The notes: generated from the sequence alone by a model not told the origin. Counted from the first letter of the stretch, positions 1 through 10,500 are shown. The stretch: DNA of 64,000 nucleotides from Atriophallophorus winterbourni (GCA_013407085.1 JACCGJ010010182.1:1-64000); one strand, 5' to 3'. Numbers and translations are program-made.

Positions 1-119
1 AATACTTGCCAATATGTGTGACGAAGATAGCGAATTGATTTACGTTACTGATATTGAATAATGCACGGATGCATGAGTTTGTCCAGAATTCGAGGATATC
101 GCATGTCGTAATAACAATC

Positions 120-888
120 ATGACCTCCGTTTAGATTGCCTTTAGCACCGGATAACTCCAAAGAATGGGGTGTCTGGATATGCTCCAGTTTAAAAACATC
201 ACTCCAAACTAACAGTGCCTTTAAAAAAGCAACACGCGTTCTAAATCTACTCAAACGTGTATTTGGGAAAGTTTCGCCCAAGATATTCCCAAGGATCATG
301 AATACATACTTGAGACCAGTCATGGAATACGGTGTGCAGTCATGGTCTCCGTGGCTCAAGAGGGATGTGGAACTTATGCAGCGAATCTATCACCGCTCAA
401 CGAAACTAGTTCTCAGCATCCGAAACAAACCATATAAAGAAAGGATAGCTCAACTGAATCTGTTTGATTTTCCCTATCGACGAATCAGAGGAGACCTTAT
501 CTTACTTTACAAAACATTCCATACCCCGAACCATCCCTTACAGGATTTATTCACGCGAAGGGATACGAGGAATTATCGGACCCATGAATATGTGCTGGTC
601 GTACCCCATTCCCGCCTGAACTGTAGAAGGTATTTTTACTCTGTCCGTGTCTGTTTTACTTGGAACAGTTTACCTTCAACCGTTGCTCACGCCACTAGCT
701 TGCATGACTTTAAAACGAAATTAGACGAATTTTTATTGCATTATTCGTTTCCAGAACACTTATATACTGTTTAATCTATGTTCTTATATTGTTTATACAC
801 TTAAATTTCAATTTTTACCATCCTATGGTTGTTGTTAAGCTTGTTGCTTTTTAGACCATTAAAAACCTTGAATTACCCTTGAATATAT
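120..888 (+). mobile_element. CR1-like non-LTR element, 5'-truncated 3' end
   Basis: An open frame at 136-774 encodes the C-terminal thumb and tail of a CR1-like reverse transcriptase. Visible blocks are EYGVQSWSPWLKRDVELM, YHRSTKLV, RRIRGDLILLYK and the terminal RLNCRRYF...VRVCFTWNSLP. The catalytic palm is absent, so this is a 5'-truncated insertion that begins near the GVW-SSLKTS block. The element ends after a short 3' UTR in ACCATTAAAAACCTTGAATT followed by another TTGAAT. The same kind of tail closes the other CR1-like copies in the window. The frame is uninterrupted from 136 to its stop, suggesting a relatively young fragment. Family assignment is from remembered CR1 motifs. Confidence 0.8.
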
Positions 889-914
889 TGTTTTGTGATA
901 TCTTTTTGTGACTA

Positions 915-1060
915 CTCATCAGTACCAAATCCTTTGAAATGTCTAGGCCTGGTGAACCTGATAGTATCTCAGCCCACGTGCAGTCTCTGACTGTACGGCA
1001 CTTTGCCTGGATCAGGCTTTTACATTCATGATACCCTGAACAGAATATCTATGACTCAAC
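915..1060 (-). repeat. RTE-type 3' UTR fragment
   Basis: This block resembles 8850-8990, the 3' untranslated part of the minus-strand RTE element. Both carry a sequence like GCACTTTGCCTGGATCAGGC preceded by a CAGTATCT or TAGTATCTC block. It is probably a severely 5'-truncated copy of the same or a related family. No coding sequence is left. The similarity was judged by eye and the ends are approximate. Confidence 0.4.
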
Positions 1061-1221
1061 TGCCCTATTTGATGATTACCTATAGTTGTAACCCATCATA
1101 CAGGGAGTGTATAAGACGGACTTGACTAATTTGTTCAATCACATATGCCACGAAGTTTTGGATGGGGTGAAACCTATCTGTTTGAACAAATATTTGACAT
1201 GCAGAACCTTCATAAACACAG

Positions 1222-1262
1222 ATAAACTACGACCGGTTTCGTTTTGTTCGTACTCATTTTTT
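1222..1262 (-). ncRNA. Decayed hammerhead-ribozyme repeat
   Basis: On the minus strand the 3' half of a hammerhead is preserved: CGAAACCGGTC followed by GTAGTTT. It has the GAAA core box, the palindromic ACCGGT stem III and a GTC cleavage triplet. The CTGATGA box is lost; the corresponding position reads AAAATGA. A GAGTACGAACAAAACG segment replaces stem II. It cannot be an active ribozyme as it stands. Confidence 0.5.
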
Positions 1263-1288
1263 TAGCGCAATACGATAAAGATCCGCAA

Positions 1289-1325
1289 ATTTGGTGAGTG
1301 CAAACAAAACGAATTGTGTTATGGC
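1289..1325 (+). repeat. Second hammerhead relic, inverted relative to 1222-1262
   Basis: GGTGAGTGCAAACAAAACGA on the plus strand matches the family consensus read on the opposite strand 30 bp away. Both the CTGATGA box and the full GAAAC box are damaged. With its neighbour it forms an imperfect inverted repeat. Confidence 0.35.
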
Positions 1326-1539
1326 GAGTGTGAGAGTGATGCAAATACGTATTTTCAGTTCAACCCCGTGCGTTTAAACCGATGAGATTGCGATTTAACA
1401 GGGTGGTCGTGTCCGTATCTCACGTAAATTGGAGCCATTTTAACCCGATCATTCAAACGTCAGTTTTGTCAATACCAGTGGATTCCAAGTAAAAACTAAT
1501 TTCTTGCTCTTACTTTGTTTAAAGGCATGCTAAAATTAA

Positions 1540-1605
1540 TTCGACTCCGCTCACGGGTGAGAACGAACAGCCGAAAACCGGTCGTTTAGTGTAAATGTAG
1601 CGGAC
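1540..1605 (+). ncRNA. Decayed hammerhead-ribozyme repeat
   Basis: The plus strand carries CGAAAACCGGTCGTT, with the GAAA box, ACCGGT and the GTC triplet. It is preceded by GGGTGAG in place of CTGATGAG. A distal stem I helix is still visible as CCGCT upstream and AGCGG downstream. Loss of the first core bases makes activity unlikely. Confidence 0.45.
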
Positions 1606-1619
1606 GTGAGCATTTCCGA

Positions 1620-2080
1620 ACAATTCCTTTAATCTCAAACTTTAATAGTGCAAATTCAACACGAGAAAACTAAAGGCATGCAATGCCATGTTTGCGCTTT
1701 GAACACCACAAAAACAGTGATTTTCATACAAATACATTTGTAGATATATTATTCTAACTACTGAATTATCCTAGTGTATAGCTGCGAAGTGCTCTAGCGA
1801 TGAGCGCTAATTAGGAACACTCGAATGATATGGCAAACACCACCATGCGACACAACACTACAGCAAAAGCACCAAAAAATTGACGACGACAGTTACGACT
1901 CGAATATTTCGGGTTTCGGATTGATTGCATGCTAACGTTTAGAGCGAAAGCACCTTCGGAATCATGAGAAGATGGATAACGTCAGCCGCTTCTAACGATA
2001 TGCATTTCTCCAATGTCAGTCACACGAGCCCTGTGTGTACCGCCTGGCACGAAATCGACAGGCAAATCAGATCGAAGTGA
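1620..2080. other. No recognisable feature
   Basis: A+T-rich sequence with short palindromic bits such as GGCATGC and CATGCAATGC. I see no coding potential, retroelement motif or RNA gene. Confidence 0.5.
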
Positions 2081-2084
2081 CAAA

Positions 2085-2420
2085 AGGGACAGACGCGCAG
2101 AGAGATCACCTTTGTTTTTGTTTAAAGTCAGATTTTGATTAATAAGTCGTATTGTGATTGTGTGTGTATTGTGATTGTATGTTTCCCTATATAAAACAAG
2201 CTTGTGTTCCATCATTTGTCTTGTGTGTAATAAACGTCTTTGACCAATGGACTTTCTCTTATGCTGTGGGATTCGTAGGTGAACGCGATTAGCGTTGGAC
2301 AGATAGACATCACGAATGGAGCAAGACACAATTGATGTGCGTGTGTGTAGCGTGTGGTACCGATGACACGAATGCCACGATAAGTGGCAAGATGTGTGCC
2401 ACCTGCCGTGTTGACCTGAG
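2085..2420 (+). mobile_element. LTR-like fragment with TATA box and AATAAA signal
   Basis: CCCTATATAAAACAAGC is followed about 50 bases on by GTGTAATAAACGTCTTTGAC. That TATA-to-polyadenylation spacing is typical of the R region of an LTR. A related block lies in inverted orientation at 48080-48290; the two share the AATAAACG...TTTGACCAAT core and GGTGAACGCGATTAGCGTT. A weaker relative lies at 49600-49810. No gag or pol remnant is adjacent, so it may be a solo LTR. The stretch TTTTTGTTTAAAGTCAGATT near 2112 also occurs in the 307-bp repeat at 56.7-57.2 kb. Boundaries are approximate. Confidence 0.38.
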
Positions 2421-2459
2421 ATGAACTGACGCAATCACTTCCGTCTTCTGACTCTACCT

Positions 2460-3300
2460 ACACCCGCTATACTATGTCATCCTGGCAAGTAATACCGAAT
2501 GGAGATTTGTGCGTGATATCATCACACATGATGCAAAATACTGATTGTTGGTAACGAGGTAGCTTTTCTCGTTTGGAGTATAGGTTACTCATACTATACA
2601 GATTGTAAATGCTATATTGTTGCCAACAGTTATTTTTAAGCACGTTCCGTGACGCTGTCTCAACTAAATTTGCGATCAATCCAATTCGAAATTTCGCTTA
2701 CGGATAAAGGAATGTGGCATATTTCGATTTGTAAAAATTTGCGCAAATACTGTTCTGATAGGCTGAATGAACTCAATATATTTGAAACAGCATTAGATGC
2801 AGACATTGGATAATAATAAATCCTACATAAATTTACTTAGCAATCAGCACAGAACATATCGTACACAATTTTGTACAATTTGCTTTACACACGTACAACT
2901 TTCGGCGAGTCAAACTTATTCAAGATCGGGTTCAATGTTCTATTGTAATTATTTTCTCACTTGTAACGATCTACTTTCGGAATATCGATGCATTCAAACA
3001 CAAGTTTTTGGTGATAATGAAAGTTCGTACATGTTGGATGGAATCTTCAAAATCGCAGTGATTTACAAATTGCCATGCAAGCGCAAAAACAAAAAGTGTG
3101 CAGCCTTGCGTAGGTACTTGATATTTTATTGCCATCTTGTTGAGCATTGTACGTTTGGTGAAAACACATTTTTGACAAATACACAAACTAATTGTATCGC
3201 GCCAAGATTACAAATGCTTCATCAATCAATTTTGCTTCGCAGTATCCTAATGGTCAATTTATTCACAAGGCCTAAAATGAAGTACGTTTTTAAACAACTT
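2460..3300. other. Unassigned, with an open frame at 2797-3309
   Basis: A 170-codon plus-strand frame (2797-3309) is long for A+T-rich DNA. Its product is rich in Cys, Tyr and Asn with no recognisable domain, and the opposite strand is also open at 2971-3186. I do not regard either as a demonstrated gene. Confidence 0.2.
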
Positions 3301-3301
3301 A

Positions 3302-3514
3302 TTACTTGAATGACCCCGTTATTCAGATTTACACTGCCACCCTTTAAATCACCGATCCGCACAGTGGATCTCTTTCTTCCTATTCCTAATAATGACAAAC
3401 AGTCTGAAACTTGTTGTGGTGTTTGAATGCATGGGATGTGAGTATTGCCAACATTGCTAATTTGATCGATTGAATGTAATTCAATTCCAACGTTTGGCTG
3501 TACCAATCTGAATA
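3302..3514 (-). CDS. Possible isolated exon of unknown gene
   Basis: Read on the minus strand, a candidate acceptor (ACCAGTGTTATTCAG) is followed by about 70 uninterrupted codons with balanced composition. They include LVQPNVGIELHSIDQ, SLLGIGRKRSTV and RIGDLKGGSVNLN. The stretch ends at a donor-like CAA/GTAATA. The frame runs on past both sites, so splicing is an inference. I do not recognise the protein, and no neighbouring exon could be linked. It may instead be a fragment of an unidentified repeat. Confidence 0.25.
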
Positions 3515-3589
3515 ACACTGGTATTTAAGTATTACTTTGATTACTACTTTTCCACTGTTTCCAGAATCACTGTACTCCTAAAAGCGTCT

Positions 3590-3660
3590 ACCAGGTTTAG
3601 CATATACGCCTTTTTGGGATTAAGTTGGACAGAACTTCAAGTATGCGACAAAAAGCACAG
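3590..3660 (-). repeat. Shard resembling the RTE-like relic at 54.2 kb
   Basis: The minus-strand reading around AATCCCAAAAAGGCGTATAT resembles the part of the RTE-like relic near 54230, which reads TACCCAAAAAGGTGTGTATA. The match is short and only visual. Confidence 0.25.
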
Positions 3661-3719
3661 CCATGTACACATAATCAAGTGATGCCACTTATAGTCCGGT
3701 TGAACAATTAGCGTGAGTG

Positions 3720-4880
3720 ATTACGCAGGGGTAATCAAATCGTTATGCCATAAATATGTGTCCGAATTTTGAATGAATGTTGTGACGCTGAGAGTGGTAA
3801 CAATATTTTCAGGGTGCACATTCCAAAGAAAACTGACACGTATAGAATGAAACAAATCGCATAAGCTAATACGGGAAGAGAAATTGGTAGTGTGGCTGAG
3901 GGGCTGCGTGTATATCGTGACTGACATTACTCGAATTTGTTTTAAACGGCGATGTGTTCCCAAAGTGATATTGGTAATGCAATGACCCACCAATTTAAAG
4001 CACCTTGAATTTGTTGAATGGTAGGTTATTCCTTACCGACCATTCATGGACAGCATCTAAATCACGTTTCAGTTGTACACAATCCACAGTAGAGTTTATC
4101 CGCTTCCAAATGTCAATATCGTTGGCGAAGAAAACCAATTTTCATGAAAGCATGAGGTCGTTGATATAAACGAGGAAAAGCAATGTCTGAAGGATGGAAC
4201 ATTGCGGTAAGCCACTATCGGCATCAATGATTCGTGAGTGTATCAGTTGATTCACACGATTACTTTGTGCTCAGTGAGATAACTTTCAAGCCATACGAGT
4301 AGCTGTCCGCTGATACCCAACTGCCCCAGTCTCAGCAGCAGTCAAGTTTGATCAATTTGGTCAAAAGCGTTAGACATAGCTCCAGATAGCAAGCGGGAAC
4401 CGCATGAGTTCAGTCGTGAAACATTGTCAGCAGGTTTGTCATGCATTAGCGAGATTTACGGAAACCACGACTTTCTGCAGATATTATATTTTTATTCCAA
4501 GTGAAGAATGAATATTTCAGTCACTATGCGCTCTAGAACTTTTGATGTCACAGGAAGTAAGGTGATAGGACGTTAGTTTTCAGGATTTAAACAACTACCA
4601 TTATCGTAATTTGGTGAAATAACCCCGGTCTTCAACTCCGTTGGCATGCTGCTCCGGTTTAATTTTTTTAAATTATTCACTCAATGGTATGCACAGCTGC
4701 TGGCCACAGAATTTCAATACAGTCGGTGTAATTCCGTCTGCTATATGGGATTTCCTAGGGTTTGTTTGACAAACATTTCGTAGTATAATCGCTGAATTGA
4801 TATTGATCTAAGTGAGCTGTTGCGTTATGGGTGATATCACTACATCTACACTGAATCTGCTTGATAACGGACTATATGCA
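3720..4880 (-). pseudogene. Degenerate CR1/jockey-type reverse transcriptase
   Basis: Translating the minus strand in shifting frames recovers RT blocks in the correct order. A finger segment reads IADGITPTVLKFCG, then a RPITLLPVTSKVLERIV-like block, then AMSNAFDQID (AFD of motif A). LLVWLESYLTEHKV follows, then SGLPQCSILQ plus LVYINDL (motif B region), and FFANDID in place of the YADD box. A C-terminal segment at 3993-3721 contains SIRVSFLWNVHPENIVTT, matching the tail of the other CR1-like copies. Multiple frameshifts, stops and the altered catalytic box make it an old dead copy. Confidence 0.7.
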
Positions 4881-5089
4881 TATACATAAAGATGAAAAAT
4901 AGCATCAGTTTTTTATTTGCTGCTGCAGTTAATCCACTCTGAGTAAGTATTGAGAACTCCCCTGTACCACATTGTAACGATAATTGAAAATCCGATATGG
5001 CAATTTAGGATTTCATTTCATTTTTAAAGACAGGAAGAAATTCAAGTTTTTCTTGTCTTCATTCATGATAGCGTTTACGTTTTTTCGAA

Positions 5090-5905
5090 TTCCGGGGAAA
5101 CCGCTCGGTTGCGTGTCCATCGCCGTTGCTGAAAGCACTCAAAAGAATGTTGTTAAAATGAATATCTTCATGTTACTAGTTACAAGATGTTTACCAGTTT
5201 GATCTAACGAAAGCATTTGACTACGTTAGCACGGAGTGTTTTTTCACAAATGCTTAATCGCAAACTTGTTATTGATTTCCTTTTTGACATGAAGAACCCA
5301 GTCCAGTTTAACGTTTGGAACGTCAAAGCAGAGTATGTTTTATCCTCCATGCTCTTCGGTATTTTCTTTGCTCTGATGCTGAAACACGCTTTTAGGACTA
5401 AAACATAAGGCATTTACCTACGCCCTGGATATGATGGCAAACTTTTCAACCAGAACCGTTTGAGAGCGCAAACCAAAGTACGGGATTCCCTAATCCGTGA
5501 CACACCGTTTGCCGTGCAGCCATTATTACTCACTCCCAAGAGCAGTTTCAGTAGTTTATGTTTCTCTTCGGCCTTCAATGAGTTTGGGCTGACGCTCAAC
5601 ATCAGCAAGTCTTAAAATAGTCAACGAAGTGTATCGCCTGCCATCATCACTGTTAAAAACTGTCAGCTTGAACTAGTACAACTTTTCAAACAGATTGGTT
5701 AAACCGTTACGAATAACCTATCAATAGTCACGAGATTGATAAGCGGATTGACAAAGCAGCTGCAATCTTATTCTGTTAAACTTCCCATGTATGAGGCAAC
5801 CGCAAGTCGTCTGCAAAGCAAAGGTGGTGCTGTGCAGCGTGTACGTACTAAATGCAACCTAGGCAATCCACGCAAGACACGAACAGAAGCAAAATTCTTT
5901 CCAAT
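5090..5905 (+). pseudogene. RTE-like reverse transcriptase relic, 5' portion
   Basis: Plus-strand frames give FDLTKAFDYVS (motif A, around 5195-5235), then MLFGIFFALMLKHAF (around 5350), LFNQNRLRAQTKV, and a damaged catalytic box where PFAV replaces the expected FADD (around 5505). FNEFGLTLNISKS follows. The order matches the RTE-like relic at 52.3-54.8 kb, which has FIDLTKTFEYVS and LFADDAAII. The relic is broken near 5905 by a minus-strand CR1 insertion and resumes near 6703. Confidence 0.65.
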
Positions 5906-6702
5906 TACGACGTAATTCAAATTCAAAGTAATTCAAAGTTTTAATGGTCCAAAAAGTAAATACTTTACAGTAACCACAGATTAAAAATATAGGGAATTCA
6001 TAAAAACAACACAAATGTTTTATACACATGGACAGTCAGCATGTGTATTCAGGTGCAAGGTTGGGTTTAGTCAACATATACTTGTCAAGTTCAGCCTTGA
6101 CCATGTTCAGGCTTGTTGCCCAAATGATATGTGGTGGCAGGGAGTTCCATAGAAAACAGACTCTGACAGCAAAGAAAAACCTTCGACAATTTGCTCTGGA
6201 GTGTGGAATAATTAACTTGTATCCATGCGATCTGCTACCACGTGCTTCTTGCCGATGAAACAGGTGTTCAAGTGGGTGATCCACTGTATGCAGAATATTG
6301 AAAAGCAGGATCAAGTCACCCCTGAGACGACGGTACGAAAAGTCAAAGAGGTTTAGTGTTGCAATCCGCTCCTCGTATGGCCTGTTGTATAGCCCGGTCA
6401 CCAGTTTTGTAGCGCGGTGGTATACCCGTTGCAGCAAGGTCATGTCCTTTTGTAACCATGGGGACCATGCTTGAACAGCATACTCCATTGTGGGTCTGAT
6501 ATAGGTTTTATTATACGTGGGAGTATCGCTTTGAGAAACGACCAAAAATCCTTCTGAGCAATGCTAAGATTTGGCAGGACTTTTTGTACACAACAAAACA
6601 GTGCCGTGAAGACTTCAGGTTACTGCTAATCCACACGCCCAGGTCTTTCTCTTCAGTAACCCATGAAAGTTGCTGAGATCCCAGAGAGTATGTGAACGTA
6701 TA
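5905..6702 (-). mobile_element. CR1-like element, 5'-truncated, inserted into an RTE relic
   Basis: The open frame 6545-6036 (minus) carries PTMEYAVQAWSPWLQKDM, YHRATKLVTGL, RRLRGDLILLFN and a C-terminus with RANCRRFFFAVRVCFLWNSLP. Upstream, in another frame, the DLGVWISSNLKSS block is readable to about 6700, so at least one frameshift lies near 6545. The 3' end is at 5945-5908, where the minus strand reads CCATTAAAACTTTGAATTAC and then two further TTTGAAT-type units. The RTE-like sequence on either side is in plus orientation and continuous in protein order, so this copy is the younger insertion. Confidence 0.75.
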
Positions 6703-7260
6703 GTGAATCTACAAAGTAAAGTATGTTGGAGTATTTTCTAAAGCTGATCTAGAGAGCATGTTCATCCTTCTATGAGAACGCCGCCTACCCGGGCTGTCAT
6801 GTGTACATCATTGAAAATTGTCATATTCCAAAAGATCTGTTCTTTGGCGAGTTGGAATCATGAAGTAGATCATTGGGCAGACTGCGCTCGTGATAAAAAG
6901 AACTTTTTTGAAAGAGATATGAAAGCTCATGGTATCGACCATACGAGTTGCAAAGATCTTGCTCTCGACATCTCACTTTAAAGGCACTGTGTAAAGCGGC
7001 TTGCTCAGACTGGGAAATAGCATATAGAGCTTTCGGTTGCTGAACGCACATCACGCCGATGGCGTGCAACCGACGCCGATTGACGGAATACTAACTAACG
7101 CAGCGAGCAATTCCTGGGAGATTGTTACTCCCTAATCGGGCTGTTAAGTCATTGTATACGCAGTGAATCAAGTAACCATCATGTGCTTTTGATGTACATC
7201 TATGGTGGACATTGACCAAATGAGTCCAACAATAACCATTCTACATACCGTGAGTATCGT
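6703..7260 (+). pseudogene. RTE-like relic, 3' portion (resumes after the CR1 insertion)
   Basis: Readable blocks include VGVFSKADLESMFIL (compare NAEVLSKAGLQS at 63.95 kb), ENCHIPKDLFFGELES, then a KRDMKA-like segment and LTLKALCKAA. This order is typical of the C-terminal part of RTE-like polyproteins. A 3' UTR follows, similar to 58200-58420 and 49850-50030, ending near CAACAATAAC at 7232. Stops and frameshifts are frequent. Confidence 0.6.
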
Positions 7261-7319
7261 TAGACCGTTCAAGTTCTTGCTTTGTTGAAAAATCATCGTT
7301 CATTCTCGCATGATACAAA

Positions 7320-7870
7320 ATAAAAGCTGTACAAGTTAGTTTCCTGGATTATACCAATGCGTTCAAAACTGTTGTAATTCTTTACTCAAGACATTGTCTG
7401 ACTGTGGTTTTTCACTGAACAATCTTCATTGGACCGCCTGCTTCTCCGAAGGTCGTCCCTAATATTGCCTAGTCACCGGTTTAAAAAACAATTCTGCGTG
7501 ATGTACTGCAGGGTAAAATACTTTCTATCCTTTTCCATTTATAATTCTTATTTTGCCTGTTACCATCATGCAGACAGTATTAAATACGACAAAGATGTAG
7601 TAGTTGCATTCGACCACAAACGTTTAGTGGATTAACTAGCCTGAATCAATTATTAAAAATATTGGTTCATGGTTATCTTCAGCTATCTTGGCTTTCAATA
7701 GACAAACGTTGAAAGAAATGATTTTTCTAAAGTGGTTGGAACGCTGACAAATACCTGAATATTGTTATTGGAACCCATTCGTATGTAATTGAAACCAAGA
7801 TAGCCGGAGATTCACGTGGTAATGTGACGTCAAGTATGATATATAGAGAATTAGCACGGAATCGATTAGC
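7320..7870 (+). pseudogene. Very degenerate RT fragment, related to the type-A unit RT
   Basis: Around 7495-7620 the plus strand recovers RDVLQGKILS and then KYDKDVVVAFDHK. These align with GVLQGAILS and KYAEDIAVVFDHN of the reverse transcriptase at 19.3 kb. Other segments are unreadable. Low-confidence relic of the same lineage. Confidence 0.4.
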
Positions 7871-8850
7871 GTACTAGTGAAAATCTATGTTGATAGCCTA
7901 CGTACGATTAGAGGCTGAATAATTGAATAAGCTCGTAAACTCATATCCCAGGAACTTATCAATTTAGTTTCTTAAGATCTGATTTTAAACGAAGTCGACC
8001 TGTAAACATACATCTCAAATTAAACTTACCTAAAAAGGATTTCGAGCGTTTTAAAGTTATAAAATAAAAACAGTTTGTCATGCAAATTTTATTTTTAAAA
8101 TGGCGCTGTTTGCTGGCCAATCTGAAATAAAAAAACAAAAGTTATCTCATTTCTGTCAATTTCTAATCAGAAATAAAAAGTTATTATTAAAATGTAACTC
8201 ATATTATTGCAGTAAGTATCATAAGTAACCTTTCTTGATGTGTATACACACTATATTGTCCACAGACATCAATTTTTCAAAGAATGAGAAACGATTCACT
8301 CGTGTAAGATTAGATTTTTTACGTTCAATTTTGCAGCTAATTTATCCCTTTACTTTTAGCATGAACCTTTCTGACATTTTAAGTGGCTATCAGTTGACAA
8401 TCCTTTTTTATAAACTATATCTTCTTCGTTTACATTGCTATTTCTTCTTTCTTAGTAAATTGCACCGAGGATTTAGGACATAATTTTCCTTAGGTTTGTG
8501 GTAGGACATTTTTCGATAAAATTTTAATGTTTATTTATTTATTTATTTCTGTTATTTTATTAAGGCCTATGCACTTACTCCCATTCGCATGTGACGAGCC
8601 CAGAAATAAACTGGCATATGAAATTAAACTTAAAATGATACTTAGTCTCCAGCGTGTTTTCTCTTGCAGCTTGTTACTGGTGGTAAATTAATCAAGTAGA
8701 TAAACAAACGCCCATGGTTAAAAAAGAACTCGGCCTATTTTCCATTTACACAGACGTGGATTCGTGTAGCTCAAGTGTATATTGCATCGAACGATTTACT
8801 TATTTGATTTGACAAGTACTGAGCTGTATTCGAAAACGCGCTGGAGTCAA
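7870..8850. other. A+T-rich spacer, no gene seen
   Basis: Low-complexity A+T-rich DNA, with a short TTTA run near 8528. An 82-codon plus-strand frame at 8235-8483 is rich in Leu, Phe and Tyr and looks compositional. No motif is recognised. Confidence 0.5.
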
Positions 8851-9000
8851 ATTTCCTATACTAGTTTAGGGCTGTACAACATGACAGTATCTTATCCCAA
8901 GTGCAGCCTTCGAATGTGTAGCACTTTGCCTGAACCAGACTTTCAATCTCATACATCATTCATATCCCATCATTCTCAGACCGACTTGCATTAATCCCTT
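8850..9000 (-). repeat. 3' UTR of the RTE element
   Basis: Non-coding segment downstream of the C-terminal coding region. A related copy without coding sequence lies at 915-1060. The exact 3' terminus and tail repeat could not be fixed. Confidence 0.45.
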
Positions 9001-9890
9001 GAGTTCCTGGAGGAACATAGGGCCTCGGCAACTTGTCTCCAGTTTGGTCTCTCCATAGCAGCCAGTTTGATGTCGTTCCAGTTAAGTGCACACTTGCGGA
9101 TTTCCTTTATACACGAGCGCTTCCAAGATAGCCTTGGGCTTCCGACCCGTCTCTTCCCGATTGGGTTCTATACCAGAGCATGACGCGTTATGTCATCATA
9201 AGGTTTTCGCAAGGTGTGCCCAACCCATCTCCACTTTCTTCTACTGATCTGCTGGGCGATCGGGTCCTCAGCAGCAATCTGCCACAGGTCTTGATTCCTT
9301 ATCTTTTCTGGCAATTTTACTCCAATAATTCGACGAAGGCAATTATTGTGGAATGATTGCAAGCGGCCAGAAGACTTTGCTGTCACTCGCCAGGTTTCCG
9401 ATCCATAGAGTAGCACGGATTTGACGTTGCTTCTGAATATACGGAGTTTCGTGCGTTTTGATAGAACCTTCGACTCCCAAATGGGTTTCAAAGCTATGAA
9501 CGCGTATCTTGCTTTGCCGATTCTGGCGACTATGTCTTCGTCCGTGCCACCACTTATTGAAACAATGCTGCCGAGGTAGACGAATTGCGTGACGTCTTTG
9601 ACTGCTTTACCATTGATGGTGATTGATGGGTGCTCATCAGTTAGCACACGGAGGACTTCTGTTTTTTCGGTATTCACGCGTAGTCCTGCATATGAAGCAA
9701 AGTGTGCTAGTCTATCGGTCTTTCTCTGAAGACGTTGGGGGTCACGTGATATCAAGCAGACATCATCAGCGTATTCCAGATCCTCCAAATGCTCGGATTC
9801 CTTCCAATCGATACCATTCCTCTCACCTTTTACTGTCTGTTTCATTATCCAGTCTATTACAACAGAAAAATCATTGGGGACAACAGGCAT
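8993..9890 (-). pseudogene. RTE reverse transcriptase, catalytic box to C-terminus
   Basis: Minus-strand frame from 9890 to a stop at 9168, then continuing in the same frame to about 8993. Residues include LEYADDVCLIS (catalytic YADD intact), RVNTEKTEV, FVYLGSIVS, LLYGSETWR and KWRWVGHTLRK, then past the stop NPIGKRRVGSPRLSWKRS and MERPNWRQVAEALCSS. The stop replaces the Trp expected before NPIGKRR. Upstream the frame does not join the palm segment: a single-base type shift near 9880 separates it from GVRQGCLLSPMIF. Expected role: target-primed reverse transcription at the nick made by the endonuclease. Not functional as it stands. Confidence 0.8.
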
Positions 9891-10500
9891 CCCTGGCGAA
9901 CGCCAGTCTCAACTGCAAATGGATCGGTCAGTCTTCCGTTGTGAATTACCTGACAGGAGGCACCTTCATACAGCTGCTTTATGAGGTCCATGTACAGCGG
10001 TGGGACCCCATAGTGTGGCAAAAGCTTCCATATGAATTCGCGGTCCACACTGTCGAAGGCTTTCTCAAAATCTATGAAGTTGAGGCAAAGAGGCGATTGC
10101 CATTCAATGCTTTGTTCAATTATTATGCGGAGGGTCGCAATTTGGTCGATGCCAGACTTTTGTTTTCTGAAGCCTGATTGCTCTGGCCGTAACACTTGGT
10201 CGATAGCGTCGCGCAAACGCATAAGGATGATGCGTGTAAGTACTTTACTAGGGACTGAGAGCAGCATGATACCTCGCCAGTTTTTGCATAGCCTCAGATC
10301 CCCTTTCTTTGGAAGTTTGACCAAATGACCTCTCTTCCAATCATTTGGGACCCGTCTTTCTGACCAGATTTTCTGCAGCAGAGGAAGTAACATATCAGCC
10401 GAGGTGTCCAAATCAGCCTTCAGAGCTTCTGGTGGAATCCCATCTGGACCTGGTGCTTTGCCATTCTTCAGCGATTTTAAGGCAAAAAGGATCTCATTTC
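9857..10500 (-). pseudogene. RTE reverse transcriptase, fingers and palm
   Basis: Minus strand, reading from about 10500. It starts with LKSLKNGKAPGPDGIPPE, then the GDLRLCKNWRGIMLLSV finger block, QSGFRKQKSGIDQI, FIDFEKAFDSVDREF (motif A) and GVRQGCLLSPMIF (motif B). An ATG-initiated frame runs 10411-9857. The segment is out of frame with both the endonuclease upstream (shift near 10490) and the YADD segment downstream (shift near 9880). Apart from these shifts the motifs look well preserved, so inactivation appears recent. Confidence 0.8.

Noticed and set aside
913..940. CTGATGAG on the minus strand near 913 as a hammerhead
   Set aside because: There is no GAAA box or ACCGGT stem at the required distance.
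2797..3309. 170-codon plus-strand frame as a gene
   Set aside because: No domain, biased composition and overlapping open frames on the opposite strand; length alone is insufficient.
7465..7490. GTCACCGGTTT as another hammerhead stem III
   Set aside because: No CTGATGA-like or GAAA core is nearby; it lies in a degenerate RT fragment.
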